DNA of 64,000 nt, taken from NCBI RefSeq assembly GCF_014281965.1, contig NZ_JACFTB010000002.1, positions 538,606 through 602,605 of the forward strand. The letters run 5' to 3'. A program made the translations under genes and the position numbers. Below, piece after piece: positions 19,477 to 26,889 of the stretch (position 1 is the first letter of the stretch; the number at the start of each line of letters is the position of its first letter). The notes beneath the pieces were generated by a model. That model was not told the DNA's origin, did no database searches, and saw nothing but the letters and a program-made list of their open reading frames with translations. The DNA is from Rhodococcus sp. BP22 (GTDB lineage: Bacteria > Actinomycetota > Actinomycetes > Mycobacteriales > Mycobacteriaceae).

Positions 19477-19977
19477 GTGACGGCCGAAAGATCCTTTGGT
19501 CCAGGGGGGGACCCGCAGTGGCTCGATGCTGCGGAAATGAGAGCGTGGCGCGCCTATGTAGACGGCGGCCAACGATTGATGGGGGTACTCAACAAAGATT
19601 TGCAGGACGCACATGGCCTGACGATGGCGGAATACCGGATTTTGGTGATGCTGTCCGAATCAACGGACGGATCAGTACGTATGAGCGATCTCGCCGACGG
19701 CGTCCTGTCCTCGCGTAGCCGGTTGACCCACCAGATTCGCCGGATGGAAGGCGACGGGATGGTCTTGCGGAACACCTGCGCCGACGACGGCAGAGGCGTG
19801 CTTGCCGCCATCACCGACGAAGGCGCCCGAAGGCTCGCTGAAGCAGCTCCCACACATGTGTCGAGCGTCCGGAAGCATCTGGTCGATCTGCTGACACGGC
19901 GGCAGCTGATGGCGCTCGGCGACATCTTCGAGGAGGTAGACGCGGCGATGGGCGAGTCGGAGGTCCAGGCACGCTGA
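19477..19977 (+). CDS. MarR-family transcriptional regulator
   Basis: 166 residues with the winged helix of MarR: MAEYRILVMLSES, then the recognition helix region SSRSRLTHQIRRMEGDGMV and the wing NTCADDGRGVLAAITDEG. It faces the quinone oxidoreductase across a short intergenic region, suggesting redox or phenolic signal response. GTG start at 19477. A tRNA-Ser gene begins 48 bases downstream. Confidence 0.88.
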   Translation: MTAERSFGPGGDPQWLDAAEMRAWRAYVDGGQRLMGVLNKDLQDAHGLTMAEYRILVMLSESTDGSVRMSDLADGVLSSRSRLTHQIRRMEGDGMVLRNTCADDGRGVLAAITDEGARRLAEAAPTHVSSVRKHLVDLLTRRQLMALGDIFEEVDAAMGESEVQAR

Positions 19978-20025
19978 CCGACCGCGATTCGCCCCGCGGC
20001 GCACGGGGCGTTTAGTATCTTCTAC

Positions 20026-20112
20026 GGAAGCGTGGCAGAGCGGCCCAATGCACTCGCCTTGAAAGCGAGAGACGTGTAAAAGCGTCCGGGGGTTCAAATC
20101 CCTCCGCTTCCG
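20026..20112 (+). tRNA. tRNA-Ser(UGA)
   Basis: The acceptor stem GGAAGCG pairs with CGCTTCC, discriminator G, followed by encoded CCA (20113-20115). The anticodon stem CTCGC/GCGAG encloses CTTGAAA, giving anticodon TGA. A long variable arm marks a class II tRNA. The T arm GGGGGTTCAAATCCCTC is intact. The DNA directly downstream carries integrase remains, so this gene was probably an attachment site. Confidence 0.97.
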
Positions 20113-20117
20113 CCACG

Positions 20118-20160
20118 AAGGCCCTGATCTCACCAGTCGGTGTAGGTTAGGGCCTTTCTT
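20118..20160 (+). terminator. hairpin terminator after tRNA-Ser
   Basis: AAGGCCCT at 20118 pairs with AGGGCCTT at 20149-20156 over a 23-base loop, followed by a short T-rich run. It lies just past the tRNA CCA end and fits an intrinsic terminator. Confidence 0.6.
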
Positions 20161-20535
20161 CTGCGTTGGGGTGGGCCAGACTCGCCCCGTCTGCCCACAC
20201 TTTGCCCACACGCTGCGCTGAAACTGCACGATCGAGGGCGTCCCAACAGCCTCGAGGTCGTGGCCGAAGAGGTCTGCGTACACGTCGAGAACGCCGGCAC
20301 CGGTACTGCTCGCGACTTGTGGGACTTCGGAGTGCCGACGTCCATCACGTTGTCGACCTGTACCGCATTGTCGACGACATTCAGTCTCTTACGGAGCAGA
20401 TCGAAGTGGCGGACTCGGAGCCCGATCGCTTCGCCCCAGGGAGACCGCAGTACGACAGGTCGAGGTGGCGGACTCGGTGCTGTCCGGAACTGGCCGCTAG
20501 TTCGGCGACTTGAGTGTGTCAGGTAGACGTGTGTC
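20118..20535 (-). pseudogene. decayed tyrosine recombinase (integrase)
   Basis: Read on the minus strand from about 20535, typical actinophage/ICE integrase pieces appear in order but in different frames. They are YLTH, QVAELAASSGQHR, LSYCGL, then after a one-base loss WGEAIGLRVRHFDL, then GTPKSHKSRAVPVPAF. After a large deletion and frame change comes YADLFGHDLEAV with the nucleophilic Tyr region. The stretch holding the HxxR residues is gone and the N-terminal domain is not visible. A short duplication (GAGTCCGCCACYTCGAYCTG type) sits around 20402 and 20461. The end lies against the tRNA-Ser, as for an element that integrated there. It cannot encode an active enzyme. Confidence 0.8.
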
Positions 20536-20997
20536 TTGCGTTGTCCACGCTCTGAGGCACGCGACTGCCCGTTCTTGGATTGGCCCAGGCTCCAACGTCT
20601 TGCCTGGCCCCACGCTTGTGGCGATCACCGAATTCGGTGGGTGTATACCGTCATGATCGCACTTACACAGCGGTACCGACGCACACAATGATCGCCGCTC
20701 CGTCTCGGAACCTAGGTGCACCTGGGGCCGAGGTGTGCGGCTCGGTGTATCGGCCTCGCGGAACGTGGTTTAACGCACTCGGAGAGTTTCACTGGCTCGG
20801 CCGGATCGACGGGTTGTGTTCCAGTTCAGCTAACTCGCGTTGTGATCAGCATGCCCCACTCTGGGCGAACCTAGCTGAACCAACGCCTATATCTGGCAAT
20901 CGGCCGTTGGCTTGACGGGAGGGACAACTGCTCAGATCGCATCTAATGTAAAGATATCGATGGAATCAGTCTCACCCGAGAAGTCAGGAGCCAAACA
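20536..20997. other. accessory DNA without a supportable gene
   Basis: About 460 bases between the integrase relic and the next gene. Open frames exist on both strands, but none has a convincing start, codon pattern or recognisable domain. The last 60 bases are AT-richer and include the AGGAG ribosome-binding site of the following gene. This probably represents eroded sequence of the former element. Confidence 0.5.
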
Positions 20998-21351
20998 TTG
21001 GCAAGAGCAGACAACGACCCAGCACAGGCCGAAGCAGACATGCAACGGTTGCAGGCTGAATCCACCAGGGCTGACTCTGCCAGGGACGAAGCGCAGGAAC
21101 TCGAAGAACGTCTTGTACGTGACATGGATGCGGCGTCTGCTGCTGGTGATGACGACGAGGTTGCTCGGCTGTCGGAGCAGCATCAGCGAGCAGAGATCAC
21201 ACTTCAAGCTGCAGAGGAAGAGTTCGAATCGGCGATGGGTGAGGTCGGTGACGCATACACCTTTTGGTACGAAGAAGACGAAGACGAAGACGAAGATGAA
21301 GATGAAGACGAAGACGAAGACGAAGACGAAGACGAAGACGAAGAGGATTAA
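20998..21351 (+). CDS. small coiled-coil protein with Glu-Asp repeat tail
   Basis: 117 residues from a TTG at 20998 with AGGAG seven bases upstream. Residues 1-85 are charged, Ala-, Glu- and Gln-rich heptads (AQELEERLVRDMDAA, ARLSEQHQRAEITLQAAEEEF) that predict a coiled coil. After DAYTFWYEE the protein ends in an almost pure Glu-Asp run of about 27 residues. No signal peptide or membrane segment is seen. The very acidic tail could mimic DNA or bind a basic protein or metal, but no family is recognised. A zinc-ribbon gene follows 26 bases later, probably co-transcribed. It lies in the accessory stretch beside the integrase relic. Confidence 0.6.
   Translation: MARADNDPAQAEADMQRLQAESTRADSARDEAQELEERLVRDMDAASAAGDDDEVARLSEQHQRAEITLQAAEEEFESAMGEVGDAYTFWYEEDEDEDEDEDEDEDEDEDEDEDEED
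21274..21345 (+). repeat. hexanucleotide repeat (GAAGAY)n encoding Glu-Asp
   Basis: Twelve consecutive copies of GAAGAC or GAAGAT lie in frame at the 3' end of the coiled-coil gene, with the T variants clustered at 21292-21306. Slippage here would change the tail length by two residues per unit without shifting the frame. Confidence 0.9.
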
Positions 21352-21377
21352 CCTCGTTCCTGGTCGAGGAGCAGAAA

Positions 21378-21569
21378 ATGAGTAGATTTCCCGATGTCGA
21401 TTGGTTCTGTGACCGTTGCAACGATCATTTGAACGTCCAGGATGGGTTCGACGACGACAGGTATACGTGTAAATGCCAGAAGTGCGGGCATAAGAACAGC
21501 ATCTCGCGAGACAACATTTTCGGGTCTGCTGAAGACTTTTTCGGTGGGGCAGATCCGATCAAGTACTGA
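21378..21569 (+). CDS. small zinc-ribbon protein
   Basis: 63 residues. CDRC near residue 10 and CKCQKCG near residue 32 give two Cys pairs suited to one zinc ion. The pattern FPDVDWFCDRCNDHLN...GHKNSIS resembles small proteins annotated as Sec23/Sec24-like zinc-finger proteins, which are common in Firmicutes and rarer here. Start ATG with GAGGAG eight bases upstream, 26 bases after the acidic coiled-coil gene. The function is unknown. The combination with an acidic partner beside an integrase relic suggests cargo of a mobile element. Confidence 0.7.
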   Translation: MSRFPDVDWFCDRCNDHLNVQDGFDDDRYTCKCQKCGHKNSISRDNIFGSAEDFFGGADPIKY

Positions 21570-22017
21570 TCGCTGCCATCTAGATTCAGGTCTCGTCTCT
21601 CAGGCCAGAATCGCTGCCCTGGCGCTGGTCGCTTGGATCATCCAACAGGTTGATCCAAGCGCAGTCCGATACTGGCGGTCCAAAGCGGCGCTGCCTGTTT
21701 GCGCAGTCGACAAGGCATGTCCGTTCGCTGAACGGAAATCTTGACCGAGATTTGAGCCAGTAGTTCGCAATGACAATAAGGGATTGATGTCTACCGCCCT
21801 GGTAAGTTCCATCGCTGCCAGAATGGACCAGTTCGGACTGAGACTTGGCACGAACTCGCCGATGGCGATCGGGCCCGAATCAAAATTCGCGAGGATCTAA
21901 TCACTGACCATAACCTGTTGGCACTGCGTCGAAGCCATGGTCATCAACTGAGTGCCCTCGCTGTTTCATCCGCGACGGATGATGTGGCGGGCGGCAGTCA
22001 GCGGGATGCTCGTCTTC
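21570..22017. other. intergenic region with an 11-bp perfect hairpin
   Basis: No gene is supported here. An inverted repeat at 21630-21661 (GCTTGGATCA, ten-base loop, TGATCCAAGC, plus one outer C-G pair) lies 60 bases after the zinc-ribbon gene. It lacks a T run, so it could be a factor-dependent or bidirectional terminator, or a protein-binding palindrome. Confidence 0.45.
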
Positions 22018-22488
22018 ATGAAACGCACCCCGGCGATCAAGCGCACTGTGGCCATGTCTGCACTCTGTGGACTCGTATTGTTTGCAGCGGCGTGCAGCGA
22101 CAACGACACCGATAATGCGAACTCTACCGACGCATCGGCGAGTAGCACGCGCGAAATTGCGTCCAGTGTCGCGAGCGAGGTGCAGGGTAGTGCCTCAGCA
22201 GCGGCCAGCAGTGTCAAGGCCACCGCGTCGGCTGCGGTGGGCAACGTCCAGGACACCGGGTACCTTCAGGCGCTCGAGAGCCAAAACATCAGCTTCGGGA
22301 GCACCGAAGATCAGGTCGCGGCGGCTCGTACCGCCTGCGACGAGCTGTCCGGTGACACGAGCCTCGACGCCACCAGAGTCAAGATTGCGGAGACGACCGG
22401 ACTCGACGACGCCCAGTCCCGCACGTTGATCAACATCGCCGTTCCGATCTACTGCACGACGAACGTCGGAAAGCTGACCGTCAACTGA
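22018..22488 (+). CDS. secreted lipoprotein, DUF732 type
   Basis: 156 residues. The basic start MKRTPAIKR, a hydrophobic core and LFAAAC form a lipoprotein signal peptide; Cys near residue 25 would be lipidated. A Ser/Thr/Ala-rich spacer (about 30-75) follows. The C-terminal domain has the DUF732 pattern: YLQALESQNISFGSTEDQVAAARTACDEL and two Cys likely to form a disulfide. DUF732 proteins are small exported proteins of mycolata with no known function. The start at 22018 is chosen because it opens the signal peptide. Confidence 0.8.
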   Translation: MKRTPAIKRTVAMSALCGLVLFAAACSDNDTDNANSTDASASSTREIASSVASEVQGSASAAASSVKATASAAVGNVQDTGYLQALESQNISFGSTEDQVAAARTACDELSGDTSLDATRVKIAETTGLDDAQSRTLINIAVPIYCTTNVGKLTVN

Positions 22489-22586
22489 GGCCGTCTCCAG
22501 CGAAAGTTGTTCGCTCGCGTGGAATTACATCTAAAATCCACGTCGACCTGGATATCCGAGCGAAGAGCGAAACAGGAGCATGGGCG

Positions 22587-22988
22587 ATGCGGAAGTTCAC
22601 AGATGCGGTCGAAGCCGGCGATCACAGCGCAGTGGAGACTCTCCTGGCCGAAAATGTGCGTTTCACCAGCCCGGTTGCGTTCAAACCCTATGACGGCAAG
22701 GCGATTACGTCGGCCATCCTGCGCGGCGTCCTCCGCGTATTCGAGAATTTTCACTACACGAAGACGATCGAGAGTGTCGACGGACGCGACCATGCGCTGG
22801 TATTCGAAGCGATGGTCGACGGCAAGAAGATCAACGGATGCGATTTCCTCCACCTCGACGAGAACGGCTTGATCGACGACTTCGTGGTGATGGTCCGCCC
22901 GCTGTCCGCGGCGATGGCCTTGTCCGAGGCGATGGGTGCTCAGTTTCCGCAGATCACTGCGGAGGCCGCGCAGTATCGAGCGGTGTAG
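22587..22988 (+). CDS. SnoaL/NTF2-like protein
   Basis: 133 residues with the cone-shaped NTF2 pattern: an N-terminal helix FTDAVEAGDHSAVETLLAEN, then VRFTSPVAF, VFENFHYTKTIES, ALVFEAMVDGKKINGCDFLHLDENGLI. The family includes ketosteroid isomerase-like enzymes and binding proteins. A good AGGAG lies eight bases before the ATG. It sits upstream of the ECF42 locus but ends well before that promoter. Substrate unknown. Confidence 0.78.
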   Translation: MRKFTDAVEAGDHSAVETLLAENVRFTSPVAFKPYDGKAITSAILRGVLRVFENFHYTKTIESVDGRDHALVFEAMVDGKKINGCDFLHLDENGLIDDFVVMVRPLSAAMALSEAMGAQFPQITAEAAQYRAV

Positions 22989-23018
22989 GAAAAAGTTTCC
23001 GATAGAAGTGCACAACGT

Positions 23019-23045
23019 TGTCGAAACCGGAACGGCCGCTCCGTC
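23019..23045 (+). promoter_or_regulatory. candidate ECF42-type promoter
   Basis: TGTCGA (23019-23024) and CGTC (23042-23045) are separated by 17 bases, 50 bases upstream of the DGPF gene. Known ECF42 sigma factors recognise a TGTCGA -35 and a CGAC/CGTC-type -10 in front of DGPF genes, so this fits autoregulation of the locus. Confidence 0.6.
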
Positions 23046-23094
23046 CCAGGGTTGGATGCAGCCGTAGGGCTGCACGGAACGCGAGGAGACCCTG

Positions 23095-23503
23095 ATGGCG
23101 AAGTACCTGTTTCTCAAGCACTACCGTGGCGCCCCCGAGGCCGTCAATGACGTTCCAATGCATCAGTGGACCCCGCAGGAGGTCGACGACCATATGCAGT
23201 ACATGAAACGATTTCGTGGCCAAGCTCGAGGGCACGGGTGAGTTCGTGACCAGCCAGGCGCTCCGGCCCGAGGGCTCGTGGGTGCGGTACGACGGCGAAG
23301 GCAAGCCTCCCGTCACCGACGGGCCGTTCGCCGAGACCAAGGATCTGATCGCCGGCTTCATGATCATCGACGTCGACACGTACGAGCGTGCGCTGGAGCT
23401 GGCAGGCGAGTTGTCGGCGGTGCCAGGGGCGGGCGGTAAGCCGATCCACGAGTGGCTCGAGGTGCGACCACTGATGGGCACGCCCACGACCATCAGCGAT
23501 TGA
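23095..23503 (+). pseudogene. DGPF/YCII-domain protein, frameshifted
   Basis: An ATG at 23095 with GAGGAG upstream opens a YCII-type domain (KYLFLKHYRGAPEAV, then MHQWTPQEVDDHM). At about 23205 the frame must shift by one base to continue into AKLEGTGEFVTSQALRPEG and the signature TDGPFAETKDLIAGF. An extra T in the CGATTTCGTGG stretch would explain it. DGPF proteins are the partners of ECF42 sigma factors, and this one ends one base before the sigma gene. It is either a true inactivating mutation, a sequence error or, less likely, a programmed shift. Translation could also restart at 23216 to give the C-terminal part. Confidence 0.82.
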
Positions 23504-23504
23504 C

Positions 23505-24650
23505 ATGAACGAGGCTGTGCTGCGAGAGCTGACCCCCGCAGTGATCGGCGTCCTCGTCCATCGCGGAGTCGACTTCGCGACGGCCGAGGATGCCGTGCAG
23601 GAAGCGTTGATTCGAGCCACGTCGACGTGGCCGGACCGGCCACCCGCCGACCCGAAGGGATGGCTGGTCAAGGTTGCCTGGCGCAAGTTTCTCGACGAGC
23701 ACCGCTCGGAGACAGCACGACGGGACAGAGAACTGCGCGTCGATGCCCAGCCGACGCCCGGACAGGCCGAAAGCGTCGACGACACGTTGCAGCTGTTCTT
23801 CCTGTGCGCTCATCCGTCGCTTACTCCGTCGTCCGCAGTGGCTTTGACGCTTCGTGCGGTCGGGGGATTGACGACCCGGCAGATTGCCCAGTCCTATCTC
23901 GTTCCCGAGGCGACGATGGCGCAGCGAATCAGCCGGGCGAAACGCACTGTTCGCGACGTGCGGTTCGACGAGGCCGGCGACCTCGCAACCGTGCTACGCG
24001 TGCTGTATCTGATCTTCAACGAGGGCTACACCGGTGACATCGACCTGGCAGCCGAGGCGATTCGGCTCACCCGGCAGCTGGCCGGAACGACGACGGACGA
24101 GGAGACTGCCGGGCTGTTGGCGTTGATGCTTCTACACCACGCCCGGAGGCCGGCGCGGACCCGAGCCGACGGCACCCTGGTTGCCTTGCCCGAACAGGAT
24201 CGTTCTCGGTGGGACACCGCGCTCATCGCCGAAGGCGTCGTGGTTCTGCAGAGAGCCCTACGTCGCGACCGGCTCGGTGAATTCCAGGCGCAGGCCGCGA
24301 TCGCTGCCCTGCACGCAGATGCACCGCGCGCAGAGGAGACAGACTGGATTCAGATCGTCGGTTGGTACGACGAACTGTTCTCGCTTAACGACAGTCCGGT
24401 CGTGCAGCTCAATCGTGCCGTCGCGATCGGGGAAGCCGACGGCGCGGCAGCCGGCCTCGCGGCTTTGGCGGCCGTCGACTCGACAATGCCCCGGTACGCG
24501 GCCGCGTCGGCGTACCTGCACGAAAAGGCGGGGGATCTACCTATCGCGGCGGATCTCTACGCCGAGGCTGCCCGAACCGCTCCCACCCTCGCCGAGCGAC
24601 ACCACCTCACACTGCAGGCTGCGCGGTTGCGGAAGTTCCAGCCGAACTAA
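23505..24650 (+). CDS. ECF42-type sigma factor with C-terminal TPR-like domain
   Basis: 381 residues. An N-terminal sigma-2 region (AVQEALIRATSTWP, PKGWLVKVAWRKFLD) and sigma-4 region (TTRQIAQSYLVPEATMAQRISRAKRTVRD) are joined to a long C-terminal helical domain with DUF6596/TPR character (FNEGYTGDIDLAAEAIRLTRQL, AVAIGEADGAAAGL, YLHEKAGDLPIAADLYAEAARTAPT). That extension is the mark of ECF42, which has no anti-sigma factor. It follows the DGPF gene by one base. The sigma factor is intact although its partner gene is broken. Confidence 0.9.
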   Translation: MNEAVLRELTPAVIGVLVHRGVDFATAEDAVQEALIRATSTWPDRPPADPKGWLVKVAWRKFLDEHRSETARRDRELRVDAQPTPGQAESVDDTLQLFFLCAHPSLTPSSAVALTLRAVGGLTTRQIAQSYLVPEATMAQRISRAKRTVRDVRFDEAGDLATVLRVLYLIFNEGYTGDIDLAAEAIRLTRQLAGTTTDEETAGLLALMLLHHARRPARTRADGTLVALPEQDRSRWDTALIAEGVVVLQRALRRDRLGEFQAQAAIAALHADAPRAEETDWIQIVGWYDELFSLNDSPVVQLNRAVAIGEADGAAAGLAALAAVDSTMPRYAAASAYLHEKAGDLPIAADLYAEAARTAPTLAERHHLTLQAARLRKFQPN

Positions 24651-24701
24651 CCGGTCGTCGACCACCGACACGGGCGAAGCTCCGCGATCAAAGGTTGAGA
24701 C

Positions 24702-25493
24702 CTAGTGGTCAGCGAGCTGTCGTGCTTCCTGAGCGAGATCGTCTGAAGCGGCGTCCATGCGGGCGAGCTCGCGGTCGCGAACTGTCAGAACGGCGACGAT
24801 CGGCACAGCCAATGTGAGAAGTCCGAAGACGAAGACCGGAAAGATGAACGGGAACAACGCGAATCCGGTCGGTGCGGGTGCGGACGGATCGTTGATGATT
24901 TCCACTGCGGCCATTCCGGTGTAGTGCATGCCGACTACGGTGACGCCCATGATCGGGGTTGCGATCAATCGCAGACTGGTGGATCTCATCACCATAGTGA
25001 TCCACAACACGGCTGTCCCGCCAGCAATAGCAATCACGAGCGAGAGTGCGACCAAAAGCGTGTCGTAGTTGATCTGGCCCTGAAGATGTAGGGCCCGCAT
25101 GCCTGTGTAGTGCACAACGCTGATAGTCGTGCCGATGATGAAGCCGGCCGCCAGGATCCTCGGCCAACTGAATTCGGTGCCGAGCATGTACAACCCGGCC
25201 AAGACCCCCGTCACGGAAATCAGCGCAGAGATGAGCATCCACGTCAGACTGTAACGAAAGGGACTGCCGGGTACAGCAAACCCGAGCATTGCGATGAAAT
25301 GCATCAGCCAGATGCCTACACCACCGATGGATAGTGCGCCCATGGAAAACCAGCGCATCCGCACCGCAGGGCGAGTTGTCGCCATGCCATATCGGGTACA
25401 CGCCAAGCCGATGACCGATCCCAGGAGTGCAACCGCGAACGTCAATCCGAGCAGCCAGAGTCCCATAGAGAAATGGTTCATTTCAGCCGACAT
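24702..25493 (-). CDS. MHYT-domain membrane sensor
   Basis: 263 residues with seven predicted membrane helices. The MHYT motif occurs three times in variant form: LMHFIAM, VVHYTGMRA and GMHYTGMAA, the proposed copper-binding sites for sensing O2, CO or NO. There is no fused output domain (no GGDEF or kinase), only a short cytoplasmic tail with acidic residues. It lies 31 bases downstream of the Cvn GTPase and ends the operon, so its output may pass through the Cvn complex. Confidence 0.85.
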   Translation of the reverse strand: MSAEMNHFSMGLWLLGLTFAVALLGSVIGLACTRYGMATTRPAVRMRWFSMGALSIGGVGIWLMHFIAMLGFAVPGSPFRYSLTWMLISALISVTGVLAGLYMLGTEFSWPRILAAGFIIGTTISVVHYTGMRALHLQGQINYDTLLVALSLVIAIAGGTAVLWITMVMRSTSLRLIATPIMGVTVVGMHYTGMAAVEIINDPSAPAPTGFALFPFIFPVFVFGLLTLAVPIVAVLTVRDRELARMDAASDDLAQEARQLADH

Positions 25494-25524
25494 GCCAGTT
25501 CCTTAGGTTTGTTGTTGTCCGGTG

Positions 25525-26112
25525 TCAGCGGGATGCTGCTGTCGCGATACGTTCGAGCGCATACTCGGTGATCGTGATCAACGCCTGCTTCGACGATTCT
25601 CGGTTACGCGCGTCGATGTCGATCATCGGTACGTGGTCGGACAGCGCGAGAGCCTGACGAAGGTCGTTCGTTGCATGTACGGGAGCATCGTCGAAACGAT
25701 TGACTGCCACTATGAACGGCAAACCACGGGCTTCGAAGAAGTCGACAGCAGCAAAACTGTCTTCGAGGCGGCGTGTGTCGACGAGAATGACCGCGCCGAT
25801 CGCACCCGTGATGAGGTCATCCCACATGAACCAGAATCGCCGCTGGCCGGGTGTGCCGAACAGGTAGAGGACCAGGTCATCGGCTAGCGATATGCGGCCG
25901 AAATCCATTGCGACAGTTGTCGTCTGCTTGTTCGGTGTCGAGCCGATGTGATCGATCCCGTCACTGGCGTCGGTCACCATCGCTTCGGTGCGCAAGGGAA
26001 CGATCTCGGAGACCGTCCCGACAAGGGTGGTTTTTCCGACGCCGAATCCTCCGGCAATCACGATTTTTGTCGACGTGACGCGCGTCGGCGTGTCAGAGTT
26101 GCCGAAGTCCAC
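25525..26112 (-). CDS. Cvn-operon small GTP-binding protein (CvnD type)
   Basis: 195 residues, Ras-like/MglA-type GTPase. The P-loop GGFGVGKTT is near residue 21, with TVAMDFGRI, the G3-like LFGTPGQRRF and the G4 position AVNRFD. These proteins work with a roadblock partner and a receptor kinase at the membrane in actinobacterial conservons. It overlaps the DUF742 gene by 20 bases. Confidence 0.92.
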   Translation of the reverse strand: MDFGNSDTPTRVTSTKIVIAGGFGVGKTTLVGTVSEIVPLRTEAMVTDASDGIDHIGSTPNKQTTTVAMDFGRISLADDLVLYLFGTPGQRRFWFMWDDLITGAIGAVILVDTRRLEDSFAAVDFFEARGLPFIVAVNRFDDAPVHATNDLRQALALSDHVPMIDIDARNRESSKQALITITEYALERIATAASR

Positions 26113-26467
26113 GGAGGGTCCTTTCGATCAATTCGCGGCGCTCGACCGCAGTCGCGTCGGCTCGCAGAGTGGCTTGCACTTTCAATGCCCCGCTGACAAC
26201 AAGATCCGCCACCAGAACCCGAGCTACTCCGATCGGTACACCGAGGTACGCCCCGATTTCCGCGATCGAGATGCGCTGTCCGCAGAGCGCGACAATCGAC
26301 GAACGAATATCTTCGGGTGCCAGGCCGCTTGCGATGACATCCTCTACCGTTGCGACGATCGCTTCGAGCGGAAGGTCGATGGACGGCTTCGTCCTACCTT
26401 CGGTGATGGCGTACGAGCGAACGAGACTCGGTTCAGGATCAGCGTGCTCGGAGTAGTTTTGTGGCAT
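26093..26467 (-). CDS. DUF742 protein (CvnC type)
   Basis: 124 residues from the ATG at 26467, five bases after the roadblock gene stop. The winged-helix-like DUF742 pattern is seen: SLVRSYAITEGRTKPSIDLPLEAIV, ISIAEIGAYLGVPIGVARVLVADL, then GALKVQ. It is the third component of the conservon and may bind the GTPase or DNA. Longer starts would lie within the roadblock gene. Confidence 0.9.
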   Translation of the reverse strand: MPQNYSEHADPEPSLVRSYAITEGRTKPSIDLPLEAIVATVEDVIASGLAPEDIRSSIVALCGQRISIAEIGAYLGVPIGVARVLVADLVVSGALKVQATLRADATAVERRELIERTLRGLRQL

Positions 26468-26472
26468 CGACG

Positions 26473-26889
26473 TCAGGTATCCCGACTTGTTCTGGGAGCG
26501 ATGTCCATGGTTGTTCCGACTCGATCGACCAGAGTGACCATTTCGAAACCGATCTGACCGATGTCGCATCCCGCTACTGCAAGCGCAGCAAGATAGGCAC
26601 CACTACCAACGCCCATGAGGAGGAGGTAGCCGTTTTCCATCTCGACCACCGATTGCAGAACTGCGCCGCCGTCGAACAGCCGAGACGCACCGGCAGAGAG
26701 ACTGGCGAGTCCCGACGTCACGGCGGCCAACTGGTCCGCACGATCGAGAGGAAGGTGCGAGCTCGCCGCGCTCAGCAATCCGTCGGCAGAGACGATGATG
26801 GCGTGGCTTACTCCCGGAACGTCGCGCGCAAAACCCGACACCAACCAGTCGAGTGCGCGAGGAGTTTCTGGGGCTCCGACAGAATTCAC
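26473..26889 (-). CDS. roadblock/LC7 domain protein (CvnB type)
   Basis: 138 residues, a roadblock/LC7 fold: [27 protein letters not shown], then [22 protein letters not shown] and [17 protein letters not shown]. Such proteins act as GTPase-activating or dimer platforms for the MglA-like partner. The first four bases overlap the end of the kinase gene (ATGA), which shows tight coupling. Confidence 0.92.
   Translation of the reverse strand: MNSVGAPETPRALDWLVSGFARDVPGVSHAIIVSADGLLSAASSHLPLDRADQLAAVTSGLASLSAGASRLFDGGAVLQSVVEMENGYLLLMGVGSGAYLAALAVAGCDIGQIGFEMVTLVDRVGTTMDIAPRTSRDT

Noticed and set aside
20912..21385. 157-residue plus-strand frame with a Lys-Thr-rich end
   Set aside because: It is the same GAAGAY repeat read in another frame. 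The 20998 frame has the ribosome-binding site and coiled-coil pattern.
20116..22017. Direct repeat of the tRNA-Ser 3' end as a second attachment site
   Set aside because: I read the stretch for a second copy of the T-arm and acceptor end and found none, so the far end of the old element cannot be placed.
22449..23117. 222-residue minus-strand frame
   Set aside because: It mirrors the NTF2-like gene and the ECF42 promoter region and lacks any recognisable domain.
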